A DNA stretch of 64,000 nt from Candidatus Neomarinimicrobiota bacterium (GTDB lineage: Bacteria; Fidelibacterota; JAANXI01): the NCBI GenBank assembly GCA_021734025.1, contig JAIPJS010000004.1, positions 248,001 through 312,000 on the forward strand, written 5' to 3'. A program made the translations under genes and the position numbers. Below the pieces are notes generated by a model. It saw only the letters and a list, made by a program, of their open reading frames with translations, was not told where the DNA came from and made no database searches. Below are positions 22,276-31,116 of this stretch, in pieces. The stretch's first letter is position 1; each line of letters opens with the position of its first letter.

Positions 22276-24186
22276 CTATTCTGAAGAATTAAGCACCTGA
22301 TCAACAGATTCCAATATTTGTTGTAATTTACATGGCTTCTGGATAATTGTTTGGAATCCGTAATCAAACAGTTTCTTATATTTTTCGGTATTCACATATC
22401 CGGTGATGGCGATTATCGGAATGTCCGGATTTATTTCCCGGATCTGTTTTGCCACCTGTTTTCCGTTCATATCCGGTAGTCCGAGATCGGTCAGGACTGT
22501 ATCGATTTCGTTGTGATTTGCTCTGAATAATGATAACGCATTCTCCCCGTTTTCCGCATTATATGTGCGATACCCGTTGTTTTCCAATACCTCCACAATG
22601 ACATTCCGGATTTCCGTCTCATCCTCCACCACCAATATGGATTCCCCGTTTCCTGTGGGGATCCCGTCCATATTCTCCGGGAGATCCTCTGCCACGACCT
22701 CTGAAGAAATCGGAAGAAACACGTTGAATATTGCCCCCTGACCATGGATGCTGTCCACATTGATCCAGCCGTTATGACTGTGGATAATTTTTTGCGCAAC
22801 GGTCAGACCGAGTCCGGTTCCTTCCTTATCTTGTTTTGTGGTAAAAAACGGCTGGAAAATTTTTCTTTGAGTCGCTTCATCCATACCAATCCCGGTGTCC
22901 TCAACAGTGATACAGAGATAATCCCCATTTCCGGCATATTCGGATGCCTTTTGTTCGTCTTCTGATACCTCCCGGAGTCCCAGATACAGGGTGCCGCCCT
23001 CCGGCATGGCATCTGCCGCGTTTATACAGAGCGTCATCAGGACCTGTTGGAGCTGAGCTTCGTCGGCAAGCACCCGATCGTGCCCCTTAAAATGGCGAAG
23101 TTTTATCCGGACATTCTGCGGCAGAGAATGCTGCGCCATATCCTGAATTTCGTACAGAAAATCCGAGAGGGATACCGGCCGGACTTCCGGCGCTTTGGCC
23201 CGGGCAAACGTCAGCAGTCGCTCCGTTACCGATACACCCCGGGTGATGGCCGAATCGATCATATCGATATACTTTTCGAGTGGTCCATCCAGTTCCTTTA
23301 CCTTAACCATCTGCACTGCACCGGAAATCATCGTCAATACGTTATTAAAGTCATGGGCAATACCGCCGGCCAGTTCCCCCAGGGCTTCCATCCGCTGCGC
23401 CCGGATCAGCTCCTGCTGTGTCTCCTTGAGTTCGGTAATATCCCGGGAGATTCCCATGGTCCCGATAATTTCACCATCTCGGCTTCGCCGAGGTAATTTG
23501 GTCACAGACGCCCAATGGCTCGATCCATCACTGTGAACGACAGATTCCTCTTTTCCGATAATAGGTTCACCGGCATTTATCACGTACTCATCGTCTTCCC
23601 AGGCCCGTTGCGCTTCATCTTCGGAAAAATAATCAAAATCGGTATTTCCGATCATCTCGTCCGGCGTGGTATCGTGGTGGTTGGCCTTCTCCTTGTTTAC
23701 CCGAATAAACCGATGTTGCTTATCTTTGAAATAGACCGAATCCGGAATGGCATCAATCAAGGTCCGGAACAGTTCCCGCTCCTTATACAGATCTCTTTTC
23801 GCGCGAATTTTGTCCGTGATGTCCCGGCCCTGTGCCAGGAGAAATTGCACCGTCTCGGAATCGTTATATACTGGAGTCAGTGTAAAATCCACGTAGATCT
23901 CGGTATCATCCGGCCCGAGATGTTGTGCGTCGAACCGAATTGATTCTCCCTCCAACACTTGATCAATACCTTGCTTTAGCCGGTCCCGGAGATCCGGCAT
24001 ATCGTCCCACCAGGGAGTATCCGGAAAATATTGTCCGAGGATCTCCTCTTCGGTACAATCAATAAACTCAAGCGCCTGTGAGTTTATCCGGACGATATTT
24101 CCCTCCGGATCCAACACGCCAACGAAGGTCCCCGGGGTGTCGAATACCGAATCAATTAGTGGATTTTTTTTCAATTGTTCGTTCAT
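22276..24186 (-). CDS. Hybrid PAS-PAS sensor histidine kinase
   Basis: A 636-aa soluble hybrid kinase without membrane helices. Two PAS domains (about 12-125 and 142-252), a HisKA domain with His278 in GGIAHDFNNVL, an HATPase domain (NAADAMPEGG, DTGIGMDEATQRKIFQPFFTT, GTGLGL) and a C-terminal receiver (514-636) with Asp567 in LTDLGLPDMNG and Lys of QKPCK are visible. It probably senses a cytosolic signal through PAS and passes phosphate internally. No dedicated output regulator is adjacent. Confidence 0.9.
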   Translation of the reverse strand: MNEQLKKNPLIDSVFDTPGTFVGVLDPEGNIVRINSQALEFIDCTEEEILGQYFPDTPWWDDMPDLRDRLKQGIDQVLEGESIRFDAQHLGPDDTEIYVDFTLTPVYNDSETVQFLLAQGRDITDKIRAKRDLYKERELFRTLIDAIPDSVYFKDKQHRFIRVNKEKANHHDTTPDEMIGNTDFDYFSEDEAQRAWEDDEYVINAGEPIIGKEESVVHSDGSSHWASVTKLPRRSRDGEIIGTMGISRDITELKETQQELIRAQRMEALGELAGGIAHDFNNVLTMISGAVQMVKVKELDGPLEKYIDMIDSAITRGVSVTERLLTFARAKAPEVRPVSLSDFLYEIQDMAQHSLPQNVRIKLRHFKGHDRVLADEAQLQQVLMTLCINAADAMPEGGTLYLGLREVSEDEQKASEYAGNGDYLCITVEDTGIGMDEATQRKIFQPFFTTKQDKEGTGLGLTVAQKIIHSHNGWINVDSIHGQGAIFNVFLPISSEVVAEDLPENMDGIPTGNGESILVVEDETEIRNVIVEVLENNGYRTYNAENGENALSLFRANHNEIDTVLTDLGLPDMNGKQVAKQIREINPDIPIIAITGYVNTEKYKKLFDYGFQTIIQKPCKLQQILESVDQVLNSSE

Positions 24187-24473
24187 TTAAGGCGGGCCTG
24201 ATGAGAATTTATCATAACAAAGGAATTCGCGTCATGGAATAATCTCTTTGAGTCTATATTCAATTTGATAAGCCTGTGCTTCCCTGAATGTCCGAAATCC
24301 GCCGGTAAAGATAAATAAGCATTTAGCACAGTATCAATGCATTCTAATGGTTCCGGAAAGTTCTGCAAATACATTGGCTGTTTTGATAGAACGGGATCCC
24401 TGAAAACGGGAAGACCCGCCTGGTGAATCTTATAAATTGGCCTATAGAGAAAAACGGAGACGCCAGAAAAAAG

Positions 24474-24546
24474 TGAGCCCGGGAGGAGTCGAACCTCCGA
24501 CCGACGGCTTAAAAGGCCGCTGCTCTACCAACTGAGCTACGGGCCC
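24474..24546 (-). tRNA. tRNA-Lys (anticodon UUU)
   Basis: A 73-base cloverleaf on the minus strand. The acceptor stem GGGCCCG pairs with CGGGCTC, with discriminator A. The D arm is AGCTCAGTTGGTAGAGC, the anticodon stem GCGGC/GCCGT holds loop CTTTTAA, and the T arm contains GGTTCGACTCC. CCA is not encoded. The rest of the 24187-24712 gap shows no gene. Confidence 0.97.
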
Positions 24547-24712
24547 ACACAAACATGAAATATCACAAAGCAGATAAAGGTAATTTTCGCCCCCCCGAAA
24601 AGCAAGATGAAATCGGCAGTGCGGGGGCCATCTTTTCGGTTGGCTAAACCCGTTTCACCTTTGTATCTTTGTCTTTCTTCTACCTATTTCTATCCATGAC
24701 AAGCGAGGGGCT

Positions 24713-25831
24713 ATGACTGTTACGATACGAGCCTTGGCTAATACTTCGGCTGATCGGCGCAAATTCATTAAATTCGCCTGGAAAATTTACCAGGATGATC
24801 CCAACTGGGTCCCACCTTTGATGGTGGACCTGCACACTCTGCTGGATCCGGAAAAGCATCCATATCACGAACACGCTACATCTCAATTATTCCTGGCGGA
24901 GCGTGATGGCGAACCAGTCGGCAGAATTGCAGCCCATATCAACCACCGCTATAACGAATGGTGGAATGACCGCACCGGCTTTTTTGGGTTTTTCGAATGT
25001 ATCAATAATCAGGCGATAGCCGATGCATTAATTGACCGGGCGAAAACATTTCTCCGTCATCACCGGTGCTCCCATATCCAGGGACCGTTTAACTGGTCCA
25101 CCAACGAAGAGTGCGGCCTTTTGGTCGACGCATTTGATATGGACCCGGTCATTTTGATGAATTATAATCCGCCGTATTACCCAAGATTATTGGAAAAGGC
25201 CGGATTGACCAAAGCCAAAGATCTCTATGCCTATCGTATTCAGGAAGCGGCGGTTATTCCTGAGCGGCTGGAGAGGGGGGTGAACGTTCTTAAAAAACGC
25301 TATCCTTTCAGCCTGCGCACACTGGACATGAAGAACTTTTGGGATGAAGTGGAACTCATAAAGAGCGTCTATAATCCCGCCTGGAGCCGAAACTGGGGCG
25401 CCGTCCCCATGACCGACGCCGAATTTGAGCACCTGGCCAAAGACCTGAAAATGATCGTAAACCCGGATCTCTGCTATATCGCAAAGATGGAGGACGAGGT
25501 AGTCGGCTTTTCGCTGACCATCCCCGATGCAAATCAGGCGATAAAGTACGCCAACGGCCGCCTGTTTCCATTCGGACTGTTTAAGATCCTGTGGCATATG
25601 CGGCAGGTAAATTTCGTCCGGGTGTTAGCCCTGGGTGTAATCGACAAATATCGGAATCACGGCATCGATGCCGCCCTGTATTATGAAACGTTCAAACGTG
25701 GAATTGAAATGGGATTTAATTCCGGCGAAATGTCCTGGATTCTGGAAGACAACTATCCCATGCGGAACGCGCTGGAAAAGATGGGCGCAGAAATCTATAA
25801 GACATACCGGATTTACGAACAGTCCCTATGA
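24713..25831 (+). CDS. GNAT-fold acyltransferase, candidate bacterial ceramide synthase
   Basis: A 372-aa protein with an internal duplication-like GNAT architecture: N-terminal DDPNWVPPLMVDL and FLAERDGEPVGRIAAHIN, central GPFNWSTNEECGLLVDAFD and NYNPPYYPRLLEKAGL, and a C-terminal acyl-CoA-binding half ending in MSWILEDNYPMRNALEKMGA. The family is widespread in Bacteroidetes and proteobacteria. From memory, the bacterial ceramide synthase (bCerS) of Caulobacter belongs to this type of GNAT protein; identity with that subgroup is inference. Its TGA overlaps the ATG of the following SDR gene. Confidence 0.7.
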   Translation: MTVTIRALANTSADRRKFIKFAWKIYQDDPNWVPPLMVDLHTLLDPEKHPYHEHATSQLFLAERDGEPVGRIAAHINHRYNEWWNDRTGFFGFFECINNQAIADALIDRAKTFLRHHRCSHIQGPFNWSTNEECGLLVDAFDMDPVILMNYNPPYYPRLLEKAGLTKAKDLYAYRIQEAAVIPERLERGVNVLKKRYPFSLRTLDMKNFWDEVELIKSVYNPAWSRNWGAVPMTDAEFEHLAKDLKMIVNPDLCYIAKMEDEVVGFSLTIPDANQAIKYANGRLFPFGLFKILWHMRQVNFVRVLALGVIDKYRNHGIDAALYYETFKRGIEMGFNSGEMSWILEDNYPMRNALEKMGAEIYKTYRIYEQSL

Positions 25832-26811
25832 AGGTCCTCGTCACCGGCGGCACCGGGTTTATCGGATATAACCTCGTTTCCCGACTGAAACGGGACGGGC
25901 ACGAGGTCACCTGCCTTGTTCGACCGACCAGTAACACGCGGTGGTTGAATTCTCTGGGAGATATTAGCTATGTCACCGGTGATCTCCTGGCCCAGGAATC
26001 TCTGGAAGGAGTGGTTGACGGTTTTGACTGGGTATTTCACCTGGCCGGCGTGGTGACCGCGGTGAACCGGGACGGCTATTTCCGGGTCAATCACGGCGGT
26101 ACCCGCAATCTGGTCGAATCTATCGCAAAACAAAACACCCGGCCGGATAAATTCATCTTTGTCAGCTCGCTAGCGGCCGGTGGCCCGTCGGGAGTCAGCC
26201 AACCCCGCACCGAAGAGATGGCGGACAATCCCATCAATCATTACGGCGAAAGCAAACGGGCCGCCGAAATTGCGCTCAAGGATTACCGGGATCGGTTTCC
26301 CATTTACGTCATGCGATCGCCAATTGTCTACGGCCCGCTCGATACCGGAGTGTACTCGATTTTTCAAGCTGTGCAAAAAGGGTGGCAGTTTAAATTAACC
26401 GGCGAAGATCTGTACCTGAGTTTGGTGTACGTGGAAGACCTCGTGGACGGCCTGATCCGCCTGGCTGAACATGATATTCCCACCGGGGAAATGTTCTATA
26501 TCAGCGATCACTATCAATATACTGTGGATCAAATACAAACCACGCTGGCGCATGCTCTGGACAGCGACACCCGGACCATCCGGGTTCCCCGATCGCTCCT
26601 CTATCCCGTGGCAGGCATCTCCGAACTGATCATCAGAGCCAGGAAAAAGCCCTCATATCTGAACTTCCAGAAGCTGAAAGAGATTATGCAGAATGCCTGG
26701 ACCTGTTCCTCGGAGAAGCTCACCCGGATGACGGGCTTTCAGGCAGAATACGGATTGATGGATGGCGCCTACCGAACCGCGGACTGGTACAAATCACATG
26801 GATGGCTCTGA
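25828..26811 (+). CDS. NAD-dependent epimerase/dehydratase, candidate ketoceramide reductase
   Basis: A 327-aa extended short-chain dehydrogenase. VTGGTGFIGYNL (residues 5-16) binds NAD(P), and the catalytic pair Tyr139/Lys143 lies in HYGESKRAAE, with the serine in FVSSLAAGG. CerR of the bacterial ceramide pathway is annotated in the same broad family, so coupling to the GNAT gene (ATGA overlap) suggests reduction of 3-oxo-ceramide. A nucleotide-sugar or polyketide-type substrate is the alternative. Confidence 0.75.
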   Translation: MKVLVTGGTGFIGYNLVSRLKRDGHEVTCLVRPTSNTRWLNSLGDISYVTGDLLAQESLEGVVDGFDWVFHLAGVVTAVNRDGYFRVNHGGTRNLVESIAKQNTRPDKFIFVSSLAAGGPSGVSQPRTEEMADNPINHYGESKRAAEIALKDYRDRFPIYVMRSPIVYGPLDTGVYSIFQAVQKGWQFKLTGEDLYLSLVYVEDLVDGLIRLAEHDIPTGEMFYISDHYQYTVDQIQTTLAHALDSDTRTIRVPRSLLYPVAGISELIIRARKKPSYLNFQKLKEIMQNAWTCSSEKLTRMTGFQAEYGLMDGAYRTADWYKSHGWL

Positions 26812-27664
26812 CAATACATTCCGGCTGACAGACTGGCTCTTCTGGATCTACAACGCCATTGTGGTGATCCTCCTGCTGCTGATGGGGAATCACGTGGAAG
26901 GCCGATGGGTCTATCTGGGGGCCAATTTCGGCCTGATTATCTTGAGCGTTCTCCTGATTCATCTCCGCCACCGATTTCCAGGGTCACCGGTCTTTTCCAT
27001 CCTCCGGAACTGGTACCCACTCCTCTATTTCTTTTTCCTTCACTGGGAATCCGGGATGATCGGTGACATCTTATTCCAGGGATCGTTCGACAGTCTGGTG
27101 GCCGCATGGGATTATGCCCTGTTCGGCGATTATTTGCACAATATCCTCTATCGCTACCAGCCGATCTGGTTTTCCGAATTTATCCACTTCACCTACTTCT
27201 TTTATTATCTGCTCCTGATTGCTCCGGCATTATTGCTCTACCGGGACGACCGGGAAAAATTTGCCTCTTACGTTTTTGACGTCAGCTTGTTTTACCTGAT
27301 TCAATACACCATTTTCTACATGTTTCCGGTTATCGGACCTATCGAACATCACTACGCCAAATTCCCGGACGGGGTCCTGTTTATCCCGTTGATGAAAATC
27401 CTGTACGTTCTGGGGGACAGCCCCGGCGGCGCGGTGCCCAGTTCGCACGTCTCTGTGGCGCTTCTATCCTGGTACTGGCTCTACAAAATTAAGCCTCGCC
27501 TGGCCCTGCCATCACTGTTTTTGGTGGCCTGTCTGGTTTTTTCCACGGTCTATCTCTCGTTCCATTATGCCATAGATGCCGTGGCCGGTCTGATCTTCGG
27601 CGTACTGCTTATTCGGTTCCTGGACTATTTACGCTCCCGGTACGGCGAGTATGCGCTTCGATAG
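26798..27664 (+). CDS. PAP2-superfamily membrane protein, Aur1-like
   Basis: A 288-aa inner-membrane protein with about six to seven helices. PAP2 catalytic motifs are present: GAVPSSHVSV (residues 211-220) and SFHYAIDAVAG, with His256 and Asp260. The arrangement (helices before SEFIHFTYFFYY, no Arg-rich first motif) resembles Aur1/inositol-phosphoceramide synthase relatives more than soluble acid phosphatases. The start is the ATG 14 bases inside the SDR gene. A role in removing or transferring a phospho-headgroup on a lipid is inferred from neighbours. Confidence 0.75.
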   Translation: MDGSDNTFRLTDWLFWIYNAIVVILLLLMGNHVEGRWVYLGANFGLIILSVLLIHLRHRFPGSPVFSILRNWYPLLYFFFLHWESGMIGDILFQGSFDSLVAAWDYALFGDYLHNILYRYQPIWFSEFIHFTYFFYYLLLIAPALLLYRDDREKFASYVFDVSLFYLIQYTIFYMFPVIGPIEHHYAKFPDGVLFIPLMKILYVLGDSPGGAVPSSHVSVALLSWYWLYKIKPRLALPSLFLVACLVFSTVYLSFHYAIDAVAGLIFGVLLIRFLDYLRSRYGEYALR

Positions 27665-28040
27665 CCTGATCCTGTTACTGATTCTGATCACCCCCGTATT
27701 TCTCGGCGCGCAGGAAACTGGCGTCTACCACGAATCACCCGATTCTCTGCCGAATAACCAGACCATTGAACTGAAATTTATCGTCATTGCCAACTTCACC
27801 GACATCACCTGGGTCAACGGTTTTTTTCGCACGGATACCAGCGCAGCCTACAGGGAAAAATCCCTCCGGCAAAACCGGAAGGGCATGTACGTCTTACCGA
27901 TTGCCCCCGAGGAACTCACCGGTGATACCCTCTACTATTTTGTCGCCACGCACCTGGACGACGGCCGCATGTTCTCCTGGCCGCCGGATGATCCGGAGGC
28001 AAATCCGAGGGCGTGTCCGTTGTACGGAACTCGTGAGTGA
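27651..28040 (+). CDS. Secreted protein of unknown function
   Basis: A 129-aa protein with a signal peptide (MRFDSLILLLILITPVFLGAQ). The mature domain of about 108 aa reads like a small beta sandwich (TIELKFIVIANFTDITWVNGFF; GDTLYYFVATHLDDGRMFSWPP). I do not recognise the family. The ATG lies 14 bases inside the PAP2 gene, so it is the fourth gene of the GNAT-SDR-PAP2 operon. Confidence 0.65.
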   Translation: MRFDSLILLLILITPVFLGAQETGVYHESPDSLPNNQTIELKFIVIANFTDITWVNGFFRTDTSAAYREKSLRQNRKGMYVLPIAPEELTGDTLYYFVATHLDDGRMFSWPPDDPEANPRACPLYGTRE

Positions 28041-28860
28041 GGCTCACAGGGTATTCAGTTTTTTTCTTAATCTTAATCCTAATCATACTCTTATTCTTGT
28101 ATTAGTTTGTCCCAAAGGGATCCCTACCGGGATTGTTCGTTGTTAGTCGTTTGTTGTTGGTTGTTATTAGTACCCTGTAAATTACTTCCAATACCGCAAA
28201 ACCACATGTCTTTCACGACGAACAACCCACTACCAACAACTAACAGGTTTTTTTCCCTTCTCCCTTTTCCGTCACATCGTTCCCGAATTCCGTACATCTT
28301 ATGGTAATTGTCCATTGAACACGACGAGAAATTACGGGCTGTTCTTTTGAAAGCCATGGCCAATATTTTCCGATTATCCCTGGCGGGATTTGCCAACGAG
28401 GAATTTTGTGTGGTTTCGGGTGCTTTGTTATCATTCAATCGTCCCTGACGGGATTGAGAAAAAATTAACTGACACTGATTACCCACCAATAAATTGGTGG
28501 GCTGAATGCGATCGTCCCTTCGGGACTCTAAAGAACATCCCTAACACAAGGTGGATTCTATTTCACCTTTGAATGAGATTCAAAATCTGTAAATAATAGC
28601 CTCCGCTTCCCCACACACCAGCCGGGATTGTTCGTTGTTTGTCGTTAGTTGACGGATGGAATTATCACCCTGTAAATCTCTTCCAATTCGCAAAACCATA
28701 CGTCTTTCACAACGAACAACCAACCACGAACAACTAACAGGTTTTTCTTTTTTTCCCTTCTCCTTTCTGCTTTCTCCCTGCTCCATTTTTTTTGTAACTA
28801 TTCCCTAATCATTCCCTCTATACATATTGTGACGAAAATGAGAGCAGCACGGAGGAAAGA
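28041..28860. repeat. Long repeat-rich intergenic region
   Basis: No gene is supported in 820 bp. It carries CCCAAAGGGATCCCTACCGG (28109-28128), two long stretches of the GTTCGTTGTT / AACAACGAACAAC family (28130-28240 and 28630-28745, in related arrangement), and CGTCCCTGACGGGATT elements (28440 and 28513). The final 30 bases hold the ribosome binding site of the next gene. Confidence 0.6.
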
Positions 28861-29442
28861 ATGATTGACCAAATTACCACACGCGAACAGTTTGAAGCCA
28901 TAAAACAAGAGACCGATGACCTGCTTCTGGTCGTGTTTTATACGGACAAATCCCGGAAAAGCCTGGAGGCGGTGCGAGCGTTATCCAAACTGCAGGAGCA
29001 CAACGGTGATGCCAATATCTACCGCGTAAACGCCGTGGAAGTCTCGGATATTCACCCGGAATACGATATTACCACCGTCCCGACGTTACTGGTCTTCCGC
29101 CACGGGAAACCGGCGGAGTATATTTACGGCGTCCAGACCGAAGGCTTCTACAGCAAGATCCTGGATAAATTTCACGCAGCCGCAAACGGTGACATCGAGG
29201 AAGGCTCCGCCCACCAGGTGACGGTCTACACCACGCCGACCTGTCCGTACTGCACACAGGTCAAGCGGTATTTGGACGAACACAACGTCCGATATTCGGA
29301 AGTCGATGTTGCTTCGAATCCGGCCGCCGCGCAGGAACTGGTGCAGCGCACTGGACAACAAGGCGTACCGCAGACCGAAATCGACGGCCAGTTCGTCATC
29401 GGTTACAACACCGCAGAAATTGACAGATTGTTGAACCTGTAA
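28861..29442 (+). CDS. Thioredoxin-like / glutaredoxin fusion
   Basis: A 193-aa cytosolic protein. Residues 1-105 form a thioredoxin fold in which the redox site is lost (VVFYTDKSRKSL instead of WCxxC), while the cis-Pro loop TTVPTLLVF (71-79) remains. Residues 118-193 form a glutaredoxin with an intact CPYC motif (128-131), QQGVPQTEIDG and VIGYN. The glutaredoxin part should reduce disulfides or mixed disulfides; the N-terminal part may act as a partner-binding module. The ribosome binding site is GGAGG. It lies 18 bp upstream of a groES-like gene. Confidence 0.85.
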   Translation: MIDQITTREQFEAIKQETDDLLLVVFYTDKSRKSLEAVRALSKLQEHNGDANIYRVNAVEVSDIHPEYDITTVPTLLVFRHGKPAEYIYGVQTEGFYSKILDKFHAAANGDIEEGSAHQVTVYTTPTCPYCTQVKRYLDEHNVRYSEVDVASNPAAAQELVQRTGQQGVPQTEIDGQFVIGYNTAEIDRLLNL

Positions 29443-29460
29443 TTATCAAAGGAGCGAACT

Positions 29461-29745
29461 ATGATCAATTTTCAGCCACTGAACGACAACGTGCTCGTCA
29501 AACTGGAGGGCACGGAAGAAGAGCAAACCGCCGCCGGCATCATTATCCCGGACTCGGCCAAAGAGAACAAGGACGAGGGCGAAGTCGTTGCCGTCCCGCC
29601 AGGCGCCGGTGAAGAGGTCGCCGTTGGGGACAAGGTCATGTTCCGCCGTAACGGTGCCACCGAGATTAACGACGGTGACGATGAGTTTCTGGTACTCCCG
29701 TTTAAAGATCTCATTGGAAAATACGTAGAGGTCGATAGTATTTAA
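29461..29745 (+). CDS. groES: GroES-family co-chaperonin without GroEL
   Basis: A 94-aa Cpn10 fold: FQPLNDNVLVKLEG, a mobile loop TAAGIIIPDSAK, and GEVVAVPPGAGEE, VGDKVMFRRNGATEI and DEFLVLPFKDLIGKYVE. The mobile-loop IIIP core is intact, so GroEL binding is possible. The sequence is more divergent than a housekeeping copy and no groEL follows; terminator hairpins are found instead. It may be a second copy linked to the redox gene upstream. Confidence 0.88.
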   Translation: MINFQPLNDNVLVKLEGTEEEQTAAGIIIPDSAKENKDEGEVVAVPPGAGEEVAVGDKVMFRRNGATEINDGDDEFLVLPFKDLIGKYVEVDSI

Positions 29746-29858
29746 CCAGGAAACAAGCAGCACCTGAATAGATGGAGCACCCCGGCTATACAGCAGGGGT
29801 TTCTCCCTTGATTCCGCCCTTAGGTAGAACCTATGCGGAATCCCGCTACGGCGGGATG

Positions 29859-29888
29859 AAAAGCCCCGGGACGCCGGGGCTTTTTTTA
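29859..29888 (+). terminator. Rho-independent terminator of groES
   Basis: AGCCCCGG, loop GACG, CCGGGGCT followed by seven T. Confidence 0.9.
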
Positions 29889-29991
29889 TTACATTTTTTC
29901 ATCGCCTTGAAATGAGATTTCAAGGCTTTTTGGATAAAAAGTATTCACTTTTTCAATTAATAAATGTAGCCTCGTAATCTTATTGTGTGGT

Positions 29992-30026
29992 AAAAAAAAT
30001 GCCATCTCCCCAGAGATGGCATTTTT
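29992..30026. terminator. Bidirectional terminator between groES and bioY
   Basis: AAAAATGCCATCTC, short loop CCCA, then the complementary arm with A-rich and T-rich flanks. It lies downstream of both converging genes. Confidence 0.85.
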
Positions 30027-30124
30027 AAAACCGTCACTCTGGGCCTGTCGAAGAGTGACTCAATATTCAATTCGTTTTTTTAATCCGCGTTCATCCGCTC
30101 CGGGAGAAGCCCTTCCGGGGCGTG

Positions 30125-30703
30125 CTATTCCTTTCCGGAATCTTTCCCCAGGAACTTCCATCCCGCCGGCAGCAACAGCGTCGCCAGCGAAATCTTGATC
30201 AGCGCGCCAGGCAGGAATGGAATCACGCCCATATTCAGCAGCTGCCCTTCGGGCACTAGATGCACCAGCCAGGCGACGCCGGAAATAAAGATAATCGATG
30301 TTCCGATGGTCATCATCGAAAACGCCGACCAAGTTTTCCGATCCCAGCCGCGCTCGGCCAGGTAACCGGTCACATATGCCGCGGCAAGAAAGCCCATAAT
30401 GTAGCCACCCGTCGGACCGACGAGCACCGCTGGACCGGCCGCTGCACCGGCAAATACCGGCAGACCGCCTACGCCCTCAAGAATATAGGCGAAAACCGCC
30501 ATGGTACCGCGCCAGCGTCCCAAGAGCGCACCAACTAACAGCACGCCTAATGTCTGTCCGGTAATCGGCACAGGACTGAACGGCAGCACCACCTGCACCT
30601 GCGCCAGCAGCGCCAGCAACAGACTGCCTCCAATAACCAGTGAAAAATCGTACACCAGTGCCTGCCGCTTCACCGCAGGTCGCAAAATATCTGAATATGT
30701 CAT
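30125..30703 (-). CDS. bioY: Biotin transporter, S component
   Basis: A 192-aa membrane protein with six helices and the BioY signatures FSPVPITGQTLGVLLVGALLG and GPTGGYIMGFLAAAYVTGYLAERG. BioY binds biotin with high affinity; it works alone or with ECF energising units, none of which are nearby. The ribosome binding site is AGGAG, 7 nt from the ATG. The biotin ligase gene lies about 0.4 kb upstream on the same strand, consistent with biotin scavenging. Confidence 0.95.
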   Translation of the reverse strand: MTYSDILRPAVKRQALVYDFSLVIGGSLLLALLAQVQVVLPFSPVPITGQTLGVLLVGALLGRWRGTMAVFAYILEGVGGLPVFAGAAAGPAVLVGPTGGYIMGFLAAAYVTGYLAERGWDRKTWSAFSMMTIGTSIIFISGVAWLVHLVPEGQLLNMGVIPFLPGALIKISLATLLLPAGWKFLGKDSGKE

Positions 30704-31116
30704 GAGTCGCTCCTGTTCTTCATAATTTGTCTAAAATATAACCGAACCAGATGAAAGATAAAGTCAGTTTTTAAAAAGATATGGCACGCCCCGGAAGGGG
30801 CTCCTCCCGGAGCAGATAAACGCAGAAACAACGGATGATCTCAGATAAAAATCTTTTTGCCACAATGAAACGCGAAGAATCACAAATGATCACAATCGAC
30901 AACTAATCCCGAACATTCCCTGCTTCGTTTCCTTTATTATAATTTTGATTTCCGTTTGTCCCAAAGGGATCCCTCCGGGATTGTTAGTCGTTCGTTCTTG
31001 GTTGTCTTTATTTCAGTGCTTTCGGTGTTTTTCAGTGTTTAATCTGTTTTTTTATCGGCGGTCATCCGTTGTTTCTGTGAATCCCGGCTTGCCGGGATCA
31101 GCGTGCTATTCTTTCA
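30704..31116. repeat. Repeat-rich intergenic region
   Basis: No gene is supported in 413 bp. It shows copies of the ACGCAGAAACAACGGATGATC family (30780-30890) and its reverse (31040-31110), CCCAAAGGGATCCCTCCGGG (30959-30978) and the GTTCGTTCTTGGTTGTC family. No biotin-operator palindrome was recognised before bioY. Confidence 0.6.

Larger units (their letters stand above)
29746..30124. other. Intergenic region with stacked terminator hairpins
   Basis: No gene is supported. Four hairpins follow groES: ATCCCGC/GCGGGAT at 29840-29856, a strong terminator at 29859-29888, CCTTGAAAT/ATTTCAAGG at 29905-29931 and ATGCCATCTC/GAGATGGCAT at 29992-30026. A repeat of the GTCACTCTGGGCCTGTCGAAGAGTGAC kind lies at about 30033-30059. 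Confidence 0.65.
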
